From Ptiloglossa arizonensis (Eukaryota > Arthropoda > Insecta > Hymenoptera > Colletidae): a stretch of 64,000 nt of DNA. Under the pieces are notes generated by a model. The model had not been told where the DNA came from, searched no databases, and worked only from the letters and a program-made list of their open reading frames with translations. The DNA is taken from assembly GCF_051014685.1 (NCBI RefSeq), contig NW_027479446.1, positions 59,186 through 123,185 on the forward strand. Reading direction: 5' to 3'. Every line of letters begins with the position of its first letter. Position 1 is the first letter of the stretch. This document shows, in pieces, positions 1-10,731 of the stretch. The position numbers and the translations under genes are program-made.

Positions 1-3000
1 CGTTTTTCCATTTATTTCTCCGTTTCTCCGTTTCTTTCTTCGTTTCTCAGTTTCTTTGTTCGTTTCTCCGTTTCTTTGTTCTTTTCTCCGTTTCTTTCCT
101 CGTTTCTCCGTTTCTTTCTTCGTTTCTACGTTTATTTCTTCGTTTCTCCATTTATTTCTCCGTTTCTCCGTTTCTTTCTTCGTTTCTCCGTTTCTTTCTT
201 CGTTTCTCCGTTTCGTTCTTCGTCGATCCGTTTCTTTGTTCGTTTCTCCGTTTCTTTCTGCGTTTCATCGTTTCTTTGTTCGTTTCTCCGTTTCTTTGTT
301 CGTTTCTCCGTTTCTTTCTGCGTTTCATCGTTTCTTTGTTCGTTTCTACGTTTCTTTGTTCGTTTCTCCGTTTCATTGATCGTTTCTCCGTTTCTTTCTC
401 CGTTTCTCGGTTTATTTCTTCGTGTCCCCATTTATTTCTCCGATTCTCCGTTTCTTTCTTCGTTTCTCCGTTTCTTCCTTCGTTTCTCCGTTTCTTTGTT
501 CGTTTCTCCATTTATTTCACCTTTTCTCCGTATCTTTCTTCGTTTCTACGTTTATTTCTTCGTTCCTCCATTTATTTCTCCGTTTCTTTCCTCGTTTCTC
601 CGTTTCTTTGTTCGTTTCTCCGTTTCTTTCTTCGTTTCTCCGTTTCTTTGTTCGTTTCTCCGTTTCTTTCTCCGCTTCTCGGTTTATTTCTCCGATTCTC
701 CGTTTCTTTCTTCGTTTCTCCGTTTCTTTCTTCGTTTCTCCGTTTCTTTCTTCGTTTCTCCGTTTCTTTCTTCGTCTCTCCGTTTATTTCTTCGTTTCTC
801 CATTTACTTCTCCGTTTCTCCGTTTCTTTCTTCGATTCTCCGTTTCTTTCTTCATTTCTCCGTTTCTTTCTTCGTTTCTCAGTTTCTTTGTTCGTTTCTC
901 CGTTTCTTTGTTCGTTTCTCCGTTTCTTTCCTCGTTTCTCCGTTTCTTTCTTCGTTTCTACGTTTATTTCTTCGTTTCTCCATTTATTTCTCCGTTTCTC
1001 CGTTTCTTTCTTCGTTTCTCCGTTTCTTTCTTCGTTTCTCCGTTTCTTTCTTCGTTTCTCCGTTTCCTTCTTCGTCGATCCGTTTCTTTGTTCGTTTCTC
1101 CGTTTCTTTCTGCGTTTCATCGTTTCTTTGTTCGTTTCTCCGTTTCTTTGTTCGTTTCTCCGTTTCTTTCTGCGTTTCATCGTTTCTTTCTTCGTTACTC
1201 TGTTTCTTTCTTGGTTTCTCCGCTTCCTTCCTCGTTTCTCCGTTTCTTTCTTCGTTTCTACGTTTATTTCTTCGTTTCTCCATTTATTTCTCCGTTTCTC
1301 CGTATCTTTTTTCGTTTCTACGTTTATTTCTTCGTTTCTCCGTTTCTTTCTTCGTTTCTACGTTAATTTCTTCGTTTCTCCATTTATTTCTCCGATTCTC
1401 CGTTTCTTTCTTCGTTTCTCAGTTTCTTTCTTCGTTTCTCCGTTTCTTTCTTCGTTTCTCCGTTTCTTTCTTCGTTTCTCCGCTTCTTTCTTCGTTTCTC
1501 CGTTTCTTTCTTCGTTTCTTCGTTTCTTTCTTCGTTCCTCCGTTTATTTATTCGTTTCTCCATTTATTTCTCCGTTTCTCCGTTTCCTTCTTCGTTTCTC
1601 CGTTTCTTTCTTCGTTTCTCCATTTCTTTCTTCGTCTCTCCGTTTATTTCTTCGTTTCTTCATTTATTTCTCCGTTTCTCCGTTTCTTTCTTCGTTTCTC
1701 CGTTTCTTTCTTCGTTTCTCCGTTTCTTTGTTCGTTTCTCCATTTATTTCACCGCTTCTCCGTTTCTTTCTTCGTTTCTCCGTTTCTTTCTTCGTTTCTC
1801 CATTTATTTCACCGTTTCTCCGTTTCTTTCTTCGTTTCTCCGCTTCTTTGTTCGTTTCTCCGTTTCTTTGTTCGTTTCTTCGTTTCTTTCTTCGCTTCTC
1901 CGTTTCTTTGTTCGTTTCTCAGTTTCTTTCTCCGTTTCTCGGTTTATTCCTTCGTTTCTCCATTTATTTCTCCGATTCTCCGTTTCTTTCTTCGTTTCTC
2001 AGTTTCTTTCTTCGTTTCTCCGTTTCTTTCTTCGTTTCTCCGTTTGTTTCTTCGTTTCTCCATTTATTTCTCCGTTTCTCCGTTTCTTTCTTCGTTTCTC
2101 CGTTTCTTTGTTCGGTTCTCCGTTTCTTTGTTCGTTTCTCCGTTTCTTTGTTCGTTTCTCCGTTTCTTTCTTCGTTTCTCCATTTCTTTCTTCGTTTCTA
2201 CGTTTCTTTCTTCGTTTCTCCGTTTGCTTGTTCGTTTCTCGGTTTATTTCTTCGTTTCTCCATTTATTTCACCGTTTCTCCGTATCTTTCTTCGTTTCAC
2301 CGTCTCTTTGTTCGCTTCTCCGTTTCTTTCTTCGTTTCTCCGTTTCTTTCCTCGTTTCTCCGTTTCTTTCCTCGTTTCTCCGTTTCTTTCTTCGTTACTC
2401 CGGTTCTTTCTTCACTTCTCCGTTTCTTTCTTCGTTCCTCCTTTATTTCTTTGTTTCTCCATTTATTTCTCCGTTTCTCTGTTTCTTTCTTCGTTACTCC
2501 ATTTATTTCTCCGTTTCTTCGTTTCTTTCTCCGTTTCTCCGTTTCTTTCTTCGTTTCTCCGTTTCTTTCTTCGTCTCTCCGTTTATTTCCTCGTTTCTTC
2601 ATTTATTTCTCCGTTTCTCCGTTTCTTTCTTCGTTTCTCCGCTTCTTTGATCGTTTCTCCGTTTCTTTGTTCGTTTCTCCGTTTCCTTGTTCGTTTCTCC
2701 GTTTATTTCTTCGTTTCTCCATTTATTTCTCCGTTTCTCCGTTTCTTTCTTCGTTTCTCCGTTTCTTTGTTCGGTTCTCCGTTTCTTTGTTCGTTTCTCC
2801 GTTTCTTCGTTCGTTTCTCCGTTTCTTTCTCCGTTTCTCGGTTTATTCCTTCGTTTCTCCATTTATTTCTCCGGTTCTCCGTTTCTTTCTTCGATTCTCA
2901 GTTTCTTTCTTCATTTCTCCGTTTCTTTCTTCGTTTCTCCGTTTCTTTCTTCGTTTCTCCGTTTCTTTCTTCGTTTCTCCGTTTCTTTCTTCGTTTCTCC

Positions 3001-3225
3001 TTTCTTTCGTCGTTTCTTCGTTTCTCCGTTTCTTTCTTCGTTTCTCCGTTTCTTTGTGCGTTTCTCCGTTTCTTCCTTCGTTTCTCCGTTTCTGTCTTCG
3101 TTTCTCCGTTTCTTTCTTCGTTTCTGCGTTTCTTTCTTCGTTTCTCCGTTTCTTTGTTCGTTTCTCCGTTTCTTTCTTCGTTTCTCCGTTTCTTTCTTCG
3201 TTTCTCCGTTTCTTTCTTCGTTTCT

Positions 3226-3934
3226 CCGTTTCTTTCTTCGTTTCTCCGTTTCTTTCTTCGTCTCTCCGTTTATTTCTTCGTTTCTCCATTTATTTCTCCG
3301 TTTCTCCGTTCCTTTCTTCGATTCTCCGTTTCTTTCTTCATTTCTCCGTTTCTTTCTTCGTTTCTCAGTTTCTTTGTTCGTTTCTCCGTTTCTTTGTTCG
3401 TTTCTCCGTTTCTTTCCTCGTTTCTCCGTTTCTTTCTTCGTTTCTACGTTTATTTCTTCGTTTCTCCATTTATTTCTCCTTTTCTCCGTTTCTTTCTTCG
3501 TTTCTCCGTTTCTTTCTTCGTTTCTCCGTTTCTTTCTTCGTTTCTCCGTTTCCTTCTTCGTCGATCCGTTTCTTTGTTCGTTTCTCCGTTTCTTTCTGCG
3601 TTTCATCGTTTCTTTGTTCGTTTCTCCGTTTCTTTGTTCGTTTCTCCGTTTCTTTCTGCGTTTCATCGTTTCTTTCTTCGTTACTCTGTTTCTTTCTTGG
3701 TTTCTCCGCTTCTTTCCTCGTTTCTCCGTTTCTTTCTTCGTTTCTACGTTTATTTCTTCGTTTCTCCATTTATTTCTCCGTTTCTCCGTATCTTTTTTCG
3801 TTTCTACGTTTATTTCTTCGTTTCTCCGTTTCTTTCTTCGTTTCTACGTTTATTTCTTCGTTTCTCCATTTATTTCTCCGATTCTCCGTTTCTTTCTTCG
3901 TTTCTCAGTTTCTTTCTTCGTTTCTCCGTTTCTT
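3226..3934 (+). repeat. segmental duplicate of 740-1448 within the 20-bp array
   Basis: This stretch repeats 740-1448 at an offset of 2,486 bp. Shared rare variants in the same order include CGTCTCTCCG followed by TTTATTTC (774 and 3260), the CTTCATTTC variant (851 and 3337), the TCGTCGATCCG variant (1073 and 3559) and two CTGCGTTTCATCG variants. The copies differ by a few substitutions and diverge after about 1448/3934. This is a second level of organisation above the 20-bp unit, as expected from unequal exchange. Confidence 0.85.
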
Positions 3935-3986
3935 TGTTCGGTTCTCCGTTTCTTTGTTCGTTTCTCCGTTTCTTTGTTCGTTTCTC

Positions 3987-4642
3987 CGTTTCTTTCTTCG
4001 TCTCTCCGTTTATTTCCTCGTTTCTTCATTTATTTCTCCGTTTCTCCGTTTCTTTCTTCGTTTCTCCGCTTCTTTGATCGTTTCTCCGTTTCTTTGTTCG
4101 TTTCTCCGTTTCCTTGTTCGTTTCTCCGTTTATTTCTTCGTTTCTCCATTTATTTCTCCGTTTCTCCGTTTCTTTCTTCGTTTCTCCGTTTCTTTGTTCG
4201 GTTCTCCGTTTCTTTGTTCGTTTCTCCGTTTCTTCGTTCGTTTCTCCGTTTCTTTCTCCGTTTCTCGGTTTATTCCTTCGTTTCTCCATTTATTTCTCCG
4301 GTTCTCCGTTTCTTTCTTCGATTCTCAGTTTCTTTCTTCATTTCTCCGTTTCTTTCTTCGTTTCTCCGTTTCTTTCTTCGTTTCTCCGTTTCTTTCTTCG
4401 TTTCTCCGTTTCTTTCTTCGTTTCTCCTTTCTTTCATCGTTTCTTCGTTTCTCCGTTTCTTTCTTCGTTTCTCCGTTTCTTTGTGCGTTTCTCCGTTTCT
4501 TCCTTCGTTTCTCCGTTTCTGTCTTCGTTTCTCCGTTTCTTTCTTCGTTTCTGCGTTTCTTTCTTCGTTTCTCCGTTTCTTTGTTCGTTTCTCCGTTTCT
4601 TTCTTCGTTTCTCCGTTTCTTTCTTCGTTTCTCCGTTTCTTT
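3987..4642 (+). repeat. segmental duplicate of 2560-3215 within the 20-bp array
   Basis: This stretch repeats 2560-3215 at an offset of 1,427 bp (for example CGTCTCTCC at 2572 and 3999). Both copies carry the unusual unit-breaking tract CTCCTTTCTTTC followed by an extra CGTTTCTTCG, then GTGCG, CCTTCG and TGTCTTCG variants in identical order. The copies diverge near 3220/4647. Because the offset is not a multiple of 20, the duplicated block itself contains unit indels. Confidence 0.85.
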
Positions 4643-7600
4643 CTTCGTTTCACCGTTTCTTTCTTCGTTTCTCCGTTTCTTTGTTCGTTTCCCCGTTTCT
4701 TTGTTCGTTTCTCCGTTTCTTTCTTCGTTTCTCCGTTTCTTTGTTCGTTTCTCCATTTCTTTCTCTGTTTCTCGGTCTATTTCTTCGTTTCTCCATTTAT
4801 TTCTCCGATTCTCCGTTTCCCTCTTCGTTTCTCAGTTTCTTTCTTCGTTTCTCCGTTTCTTCCTTCGTTTCTCCGTTTCTTTCTTAGTTTCTCTGTTTCT
4901 TTCTTCGTTTCTCCGTTTCTTCCTTCGTTTCTCCGTTTCTTTCTTCGTTTCTCCGTTTCTTTCTTCGTTTCTCCGTTTCTTTCTTCGTTTCTCCGTTGCT
5001 TTCTTCGTTTCTGCGTTTCTTTCTTCGTTTCTCCGTTTCTTCCTTCGTGTCTCCGTTTCTTTCTTCGTTTCTGCGTTTCTTTCTTCGTTTCTCCGTTTCT
5101 TTCTTCGTTTCTCCGTTTCTTTCTTCGTTTCTCCGTTTCTTTCTTCGTTTCTCCGTTTCTTTCTTCGTTTCTCCGTTTCTTTCATCGTTTCTCCGTTTCT
5201 TTCTTCGTTTCTCCGTTTCTTTCTTCATTTCTCCGTTTCTTTCTTCGTTTCACCGTTTCTTTTATCGTTTCTTCGTTTCTCCGTTTCTTTCTTCGTTTCT
5301 CCGTTTATATCGTCGTTTCTCCATTTCTTTCTCCGTTTCATTCTTCGTTTCCCCGTTTCTTTGTTCGTTTCTCCGTTTCTTTGTTCGTTTCTCCGTTTCT
5401 TTCTTTGTTTCTCCGTTTCTTTCTCCGTTTCTCCGTTTATTTCTTCGTTTCTCCATTTATTTCTCCGTTTCTGCGTTTCTTTGTTCGTTTCTCCGTTTCT
5501 TTCTTCGTTTCTGCGTTTCTTTCTTCGTTTCTCCGCTTCTTTCTTCGTTTCTCCGTTTCTTTGTTCGTTTCACCGTTTCTTTTTTCGTTTCTCCGTTTAT
5601 TTCTTCCTTTCTCCATTTATTTCTCCGTTTCTCCGTTTCTTTCTTCGTTTCTGCGTTTCTTTCTTCGTTTCTCCGTTTCTTTCTTCGTTTCTCCGTTTCT
5701 TTGTTCGTTTCTCCGTTTCTTTCTTCATTTCTTCGTTTCTTTCTTCGTTTCTCCGTTTATTTCTTCGTTTCTCCGTTTCTTTCTCCGTTTCTCCGTTTCT
5801 TTCTTCGTTTCTCTGTTTCTTTCTTCGTGTCTCCGTTTCTTTCTTCGTTTCTCCGTTTCTTTCTTCGTTTCTCCATTTATTTCTCCCTTTCTTTCTTCGT
5901 TTCTCCGTTTCATTCATCGTTTCTCCGTTTCTTTCTTCGTTTCACCGTTTCCTTGTTCGATTCTCCGTTTATTTCTTCGTTTCTCCATTTATTTCCCCGT
6001 TTCTTTCTTCGTTTCTTAGTTTCTTTGTTCGTTTCTCCGTTTCTTTGTTCGTTTCTCCGTTTCTTTGTTCGTTTCTCCGTTTCTTTGTTCGTTTCTCCGT
6101 TTCTTTCTTTGTTTCTCCGTTTCTTTCTTCATTTCTCCGTTTCTTTGTTCGTTTCTCCATTTATTTCTCCGTTTTTTTCTTCGTTTCTCCGTTTCTTTGT
6201 TCGTTTCTCCGTTTCTTTGTTCGTTTCTCCGTTTCTTTGTTCGTTTCTCCGTTTCTTTGTTCGTTTCTCCATTTCTTTGTTCGTTTCTCCGTTTCTTTGT
6301 TCGTTTCTCCGTTTATTTCTTCCTTTCTCCATTTATTTCTCCGTTTCTCCGTTTCTTTCTTCGTTTCTCCGTTTCTTTCTTCGTTTCTTTCTTCGTTTCT
6401 CCGTTTATATCTTCGTTTCTCCATTTATTTCCCCGTTTCTTCGTTTCTTTCTACGTTTCTCCGTTTCTTTGTTCGTTTCTCCGTTTCTTTGTTCGTTTCT
6501 CCGTTTCTTCGTTCGTTTCTCCGTTTCTTTCTCCGTTTCTCGGTTTATTCCTTCGTTTCTCCGTTTCTTTCTTCGTTTCTCCGTTTCTTTCTCCGTTTCT
6601 CTGTTTCTTTCTTCGTTTCTCCGTTTCTTTCTTCGTTTCTTTCTTCGTTTCTCCGTTTATATCTTCGTTTCTCCATTTATTTCCCCGTTTCTTTCTTCGT
6701 TTCTTCGTTTCTTTCTACGTTTCTCCGTTTCTTTGTTCGTTTCTCCGTTTCTTTGTTCGTTTCTCCGTTTCTTTGTTCGTGTCTCCGTCTCTTTGTTCGT
6801 TTCTCCGTTTCTTCCCTCGTTTCTCCGTTTCTTTCTTCGTTTCTCCGTTTCTTTCTTCGTTTCTCCGTATCTTTCTTCGTTTCTACGTTTATTTCATCGT
6901 TTCTTTCTTCGTTTCTCCGTTTCTTTCTTCGTTTCTCCGTTTCTTTCTTCGTTTCTCCGTTTCTTTGTTCGTTTCTCCGTTTATTTCTTCATTTCTCCAT
7001 TTATTTCTACGATTCTCCGTTCCTATCTTCGTTTCTCCGTTTATTTGTTCGTGTCTGCATTTATTTCTCCGTTTCTCAGTTTCTTTGTTCGTTTCTTCGT
7101 TTCTTTGTTCGTTTCTCCGTTTCTTTGTTCGTTTCTCCGTTTCTTCCTTCGTTACTTCGTTTCTTTCTTCGTTTCCCTGTATATTTATTCGTTTCTCCGT
7201 TTCTTTCTTCGTTTCTCTGTTTCTTTCTTCGTTTTTCCGTTTATATCTTCGTTTCTCCATTCATTTCTCCGTTTCTTTCTTCGTTTCTCCGTCTCATTCG
7301 TCGTTTCTCCGTTTCTTTCTTCGTTTCTCCGTTTCCTTGTTCGATTCCCCGTTTATTTCTTCGTTTCTCCATTTATTTCCCCGATTCTTTCTTCGTTTCT
7401 TCGTTTCTTTCTTCGTTTCTCCGTTTCTTTCTTCGTTTCTCCGTTTCTTTCTTCGTTTCTCCGTTTCTTTCTTCGTTTCTCCGTTTCATTCTTCGTTTCT
7501 CCGTTTCTTTCTTCGTTTCTCCGTTTCTTTCTTCGTTTCTACGTTTATTTCTTCGTTTCTCCATTTATTTCTCCGTTTCTTTGTTCGTTTCTCCGTTTCT

Positions 7601-8796
7601 TTCTTCGTTTCTCCGTTTCTTTGTTCGTTTCTCCGTTTCTTTCTTCGTTTCTACGTTTATTTCTTCGTTTCTCCATTTATTTCTCCGTTTCTTTCTTCGT
7701 TTCTCCGTTTCTTTCTTCGTTTCTCCGTTTCTTTGTTCGTTTCTCCGTTTCTTTGTTCGTTTCTCCGTTTCTTTGTTCGCTTCTCCGTTTCTTTCTTCGT
7801 TTCTCCGTTTCTTTCTTCGTTTCTCCGTTTCTTTCTCCGTTTCTCTGTTTCTTTCTTCGTTTCTCCGTTTCTTTCTTCGTTTCTTTCTTCGTTTCTCCGT
7901 TTATATCTTCGTTTCTCCATTTATTTCCCCGTTTCTTTCTTCGTTTCTTCGTTTCTTTCTTCGTTTCTCCGTTTCTTTGTTCGTTTCTCCGTTTCTTTGT
8001 TCGTTTCTCCGTTTCTTTGTTCGTGTCTCCGTCTCTTTGTTCGTTTCTCCGTTTCTTTCTTCGTTTCTCCGTTTCATTCTTCGTTTCTCCGTTTCTTTCT
8101 TCGTTTCTCCGTTTCTTTCTTCGTTTCTACGTTTATGTCTTCGTTTCTCCATTTATTTCTCCGTTTCTTTCTTCGTTTCTCCGTTTCTTTCTTCGTTTCT
8201 CCGTTTCTTTGTTCGTTTCTCCGTTTCTTTGTTCGTTTCTCCGTTTCCTTGTTCGTTTCTCCGTTTCTTTGTTCGTTTCTCCGTTTCTTTGTTCGTTTCT
8301 CCGTTTCTTCCTTCGTTTCTACGTTTATTTCTTCGTTTCTCCATTTATTTCTCCGTTTCTTTCTTCGTTTCTCCGTTTCTTTGTTCGTTTCTCCGTTTCT
8401 TTGTTCGTTTCTCCGTTTCTTTGTTCGTTTCTCCGTTTCTTTGTTCGTTTCTCCGTTCTTTGTTCGTTTCTCCGTTACTTTGTTCGTTTCTCCGTTTCTT
8501 TGTTCGTTTCTCCGTTTCTTTGTTCGTTTCTCCGTTTCTTTGTTCGTTTCTCCGTTTCTTTCTTCGTTTCCCTGTTTCTTTGTTCGTTTCTCCGTTTCTT
8601 TCTTCGTTTCTCTGTTTCTTTCTTCGTTTCTCCGTTTCTTTCTTCGTTTCTCCGTTTCTTTCTTCGTTTCTCCGTTTCTTTCTTCGTTTCTCCGTATCTT
8701 TCTTCGTTTCTACGATTATTTCTTCGTTTCTCCATTTATTTCTCCGTTTCTTTCTTCGTTTCTCCGTTTCTTTCTTCGTTTCTCCGTTTCTTTCTT

Positions 8797-9177
8797 CGTG
8801 TCTGCATTTATTTCTCCGTTTCTCAGTTTCTTTGTTCGTTTCTTCGTTTCTTTGTTCGTTTCTCCGTTTCTTTGTTCGTTTCTCCGTTTCTTTCTTCGTT
8901 ACTTCGTTTCTTTCTTCGTTTCCCTGTTTATTTATTCGTTTCTCCGTTTCTTTCTTCGTTTCTCTGTTTCTTTCTTCGTTTTTCCGTTTATATCTTCGTT
9001 TCTCCATTCATTTCTCCGTTTCTTTCTTCGTTTCTCCGTCTCATTCGTCGTTTCTCCGTTTCTTTCTTCGTTTCTCCGTTTCCTTGTTCGATTCCCCGTT
9101 TATTTCTTCGTTTCTCCATTTATTTCCCCGTTTCTTTCTTCGTTTCTTCGTTTCTTTCTTCGTTTCTCCGTTTCTTT
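8797..9177 (+). repeat. segmental duplicate of 7050-7430 within the 20-bp array
   Basis: This stretch repeats about 7050-7430 at an offset of 1,747 bp. Shared markers are GTGTCTGCATTTATTTC, then TTACTTCG, TTTATTTATTCG, TTTATATCTTCG, CATTCATTTC, CGTCTCATTCGTCG and CGATTCCCCG, all in order. The order of the rare variants makes chance similarity among generic units unlikely. Confidence 0.8.
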
Positions 9178-9820
9178 GTTCGTTTCTCCGTTTATTTCTT
9201 CGTTTCTCCGTTTCTTTGTTCGTTTCTCCGTTTCTTTGTTCGTTTCTCCGTTTCTTTGTTCGTTTCTCCGTTTCTTTGTTCGTTTCTCCGCTTCTTTGTT
9301 CGTTTCTCCGTTTCTTTGTTCGTTTCTCCGTTTCTTTCTTCGTTTCTCCGTTTCTTTCTTCGTTTCTCCGTTTCTTTGCTCGTTTCTCCGTTTATTTCTT
9401 CATTTCTCCTTTTATTTCTACGATTCTCCGTTCCTATCTTCGTTTCACCGTTTATTTGTTCGTGTCTGCATTTATTTCTCCGTTTCTTCGTTTCTTTGTT
9501 CGTTTCTTCGTTTCTTTGTTCGTTTCTCCGTTTCTTTGTTCGTTTCTCCGTTTCTTTGTTCGTTTCTCTGTTTATTTATTCGTTTCTCCGTTTCTTTCTT
9601 CATTTCTCTGTTTCTTTCTTCGTTTCTCCGTTTCTTTCTTCGTTTCTCCGTTTATATCTTCGTTTCTCCATTTATTTCTCCGTTTCTTTCTCCTATTCTT
9701 CATTCCGTTCTTCGTTTCTCGGTTTCTTTCTTCGTTTCTTCGTGTCTTTCTTCGCTTCTCCGTTTCTTTCTTCGTTTCTCCGTTTCTTTCTTCGTTTCTC
9801 CGTTTCTTCCTTCGTTTCTT

Positions 9821-10056
9821 CGTTTCTCCGTTTCTCCGTTTCTCCGTTTCTCCGTTTCTCCGTTTCTCCGTTTCTCCGTTTCTCCGTTTCTCCGTTTCTC
9901 CGTTTCTCCGTTTCTCCGTTTCTCCGTTTCTCCGTTTCTCCGTTTCTCCGTTTCTCCGTTTCTCCGTTCCTCCGTTTCTCCGTATCTCCGTATCTCCGTT
10001 TCTCCTTTTCTCCGTTTCTCCGTTTCTCCGTTTCTCCGTCTCTCCGTTTCTCCGTT
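9821..10056 (+). repeat. pure 8-bp (CGTTTCTC)n terminal block
   Basis: About 29 consecutive copies of CGTTTCTC with only a few substitutions, all near the right end (for example CGTTCCTC, CGTATCTC, CGTCTCTC). The 12-bp component of the satellite is absent. The block ends abruptly where unique AT-rich sequence begins. Its uniformity suggests recent slippage expansion at the array edge. Confidence 0.93.
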
Positions 10057-10299
10057 TAGATTAAATGATTATAATAATTTTGATCGTACTTCAAAGTTAA
10101 GAGATGTTTCTTAAAGTTTTAAAACATGGAAAGTAATAATTGTCTATGAGATATATCAATTTAACATTTGATTAATACTTGAAGAATCGAAATTTTTGGT
10201 ATTTTCCTGATACCAAAGGTTGAAATTCAGGCATAAATTTTAGAAAATGTTTGATTTTGGGACTCTTGGTGTCAGTGTACGATATGCGAGGAAGTGGCA

Positions 10300-10353
10300 C
10301 GATTTCGCGGATTCTTAGAATTGACGTCAAATTCCAAGAATTTCCGCGAATCG
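10300..10353. promoter_or_regulatory. 54-bp imperfect palindrome centred on TGACGTCA
   Basis: An imperfect inverted repeat: CGATTTCGCGG on the left pairs with CCGCGAATCG on the right, and ATTCTTAGAATT pairs with AATTCCAAGAAT. The centre at 10,322-10,329 is the perfect 8-bp palindrome TGACGTCA, the consensus site of the CREB/ATF bZIP family. A related element at 15,830-15,850 keeps the GAGGAAGTG..CGATTTCGCG part but lacks the palindrome. Regulatory use is inference; an 8-bp match alone is weak. Confidence 0.4.
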
Positions 10354-10570
10354 AAATTTTGTTGTACTTTCGAACGAATTTCTGAATCATGGATCCCGAT
10401 TTGCTTTGTATCAGGAGAACATGATAGTTGAGGACATATAGTTTTAAGTAGTTTTAGCAGTTTGATAGGATCGGGTTAAAGAAATGGAAACAAATAATGG
10501 ACAAAAATAAAGTTTCTGCTGTCAGTGAAATTGATTTTATTTCAATACATCAATTGAACTTGTTGAAAGT

Positions 10571-10603
10571 ACTGTACCGTAAAGTACTCTACTGTACCGT
10601 AAA
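10571..10603 (+). repeat. direct repeat ACTGTACCGTAAA x2
   Basis: ACTGTACCGTAAA occurs at 10,571 and 10,591, exactly 20 bp apart. The pair ends about 7 bp before the first base of the palindrome's left arm. No counterpart is seen beyond the right arm. It might be a binding-site pair or a target-site feature; nothing further can be said. Confidence 0.7.
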
Positions 10604-10731
10604 AATGACTATTCTAAACTCGCAGCCGATTAGCTCGGTACTACCCACGACGAATAATTACTGTTCGTCGCGAGTAATACCGATTACCAGGTCTCACCAC
10701 GTGGAGGTTGCTGCGAACGGAGACCCGGAGA

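Larger units (their letters stand above)
1..10056 (+). repeat. 20-bp pyrimidine-rich satellite array
   Basis: Tandem array entering from the left window edge. The consensus CGTTTCTCCGTTTCTTTCTT is an 8-mer (CGTTTCTC) followed by a 12-mer (CGTTTCTTTCTT). Common variants replace the last part with TTTGTT, or the second half with CATTTATTTCTC. Per consensus unit the + strand has 12 T, 6 C, 2 G and no A, so the strands are strongly asymmetric. CpGs recur at alternating 8- and 12-bp spacing. After about 5.9 kb single 8- or 12-bp blocks are gained or lost more often. The consensus contains no stop codon in any of the six frames, which explains the enormous overlapping ORFs here (peptides of FVSPFLSSFLRFF type on +, KKETEKRRKKRRNEERNGE type on -). 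These are not genes: all three + frames are open at once and the period is not a multiple of three. Satellite identity is certain; any function is unknown. Confidence 0.97.
10057..10609. other. AT-rich spacer between satellite and palindrome
   Basis: This is non-tandem, AT-rich DNA with no convincing gene; the only ORF (10,172-10,390, minus strand, 72 codons) has no recognisable features. The segment 10,060-10,310 is homologous in direct orientation to 15,590-15,850 inside the palindrome. Both share a GTTTCTTAAAGTTTTAAAA-type stretch, GGAAAGTAATAATTGTCTAT, CATACCAAAGG-like and GATATGCGAGGAAGTG stretches. The block therefore holds a displaced fragment of the same repeat family. The remainder (10,354-10,609) shows only a short direct repeat next to the palindrome edge. 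Confidence 0.75.

Noticed and set aside
1..10056. Telomeric or subtelomeric repeat
   Set aside because: The unit is not TTAGG, TTAGGG or a related telomerase repeat, and no such tract is present anywhere I looked.
276..10064. ORF of 3,262 codons and the similarly long overlapping ORFs at 76-4077, 2687-6019, 4996-10059 and 6065-10114
   Set aside because: All are translations of the 20-bp satellite in several frames at once; unit indels switch frame freely and there is no unique sequence, start context or domain.
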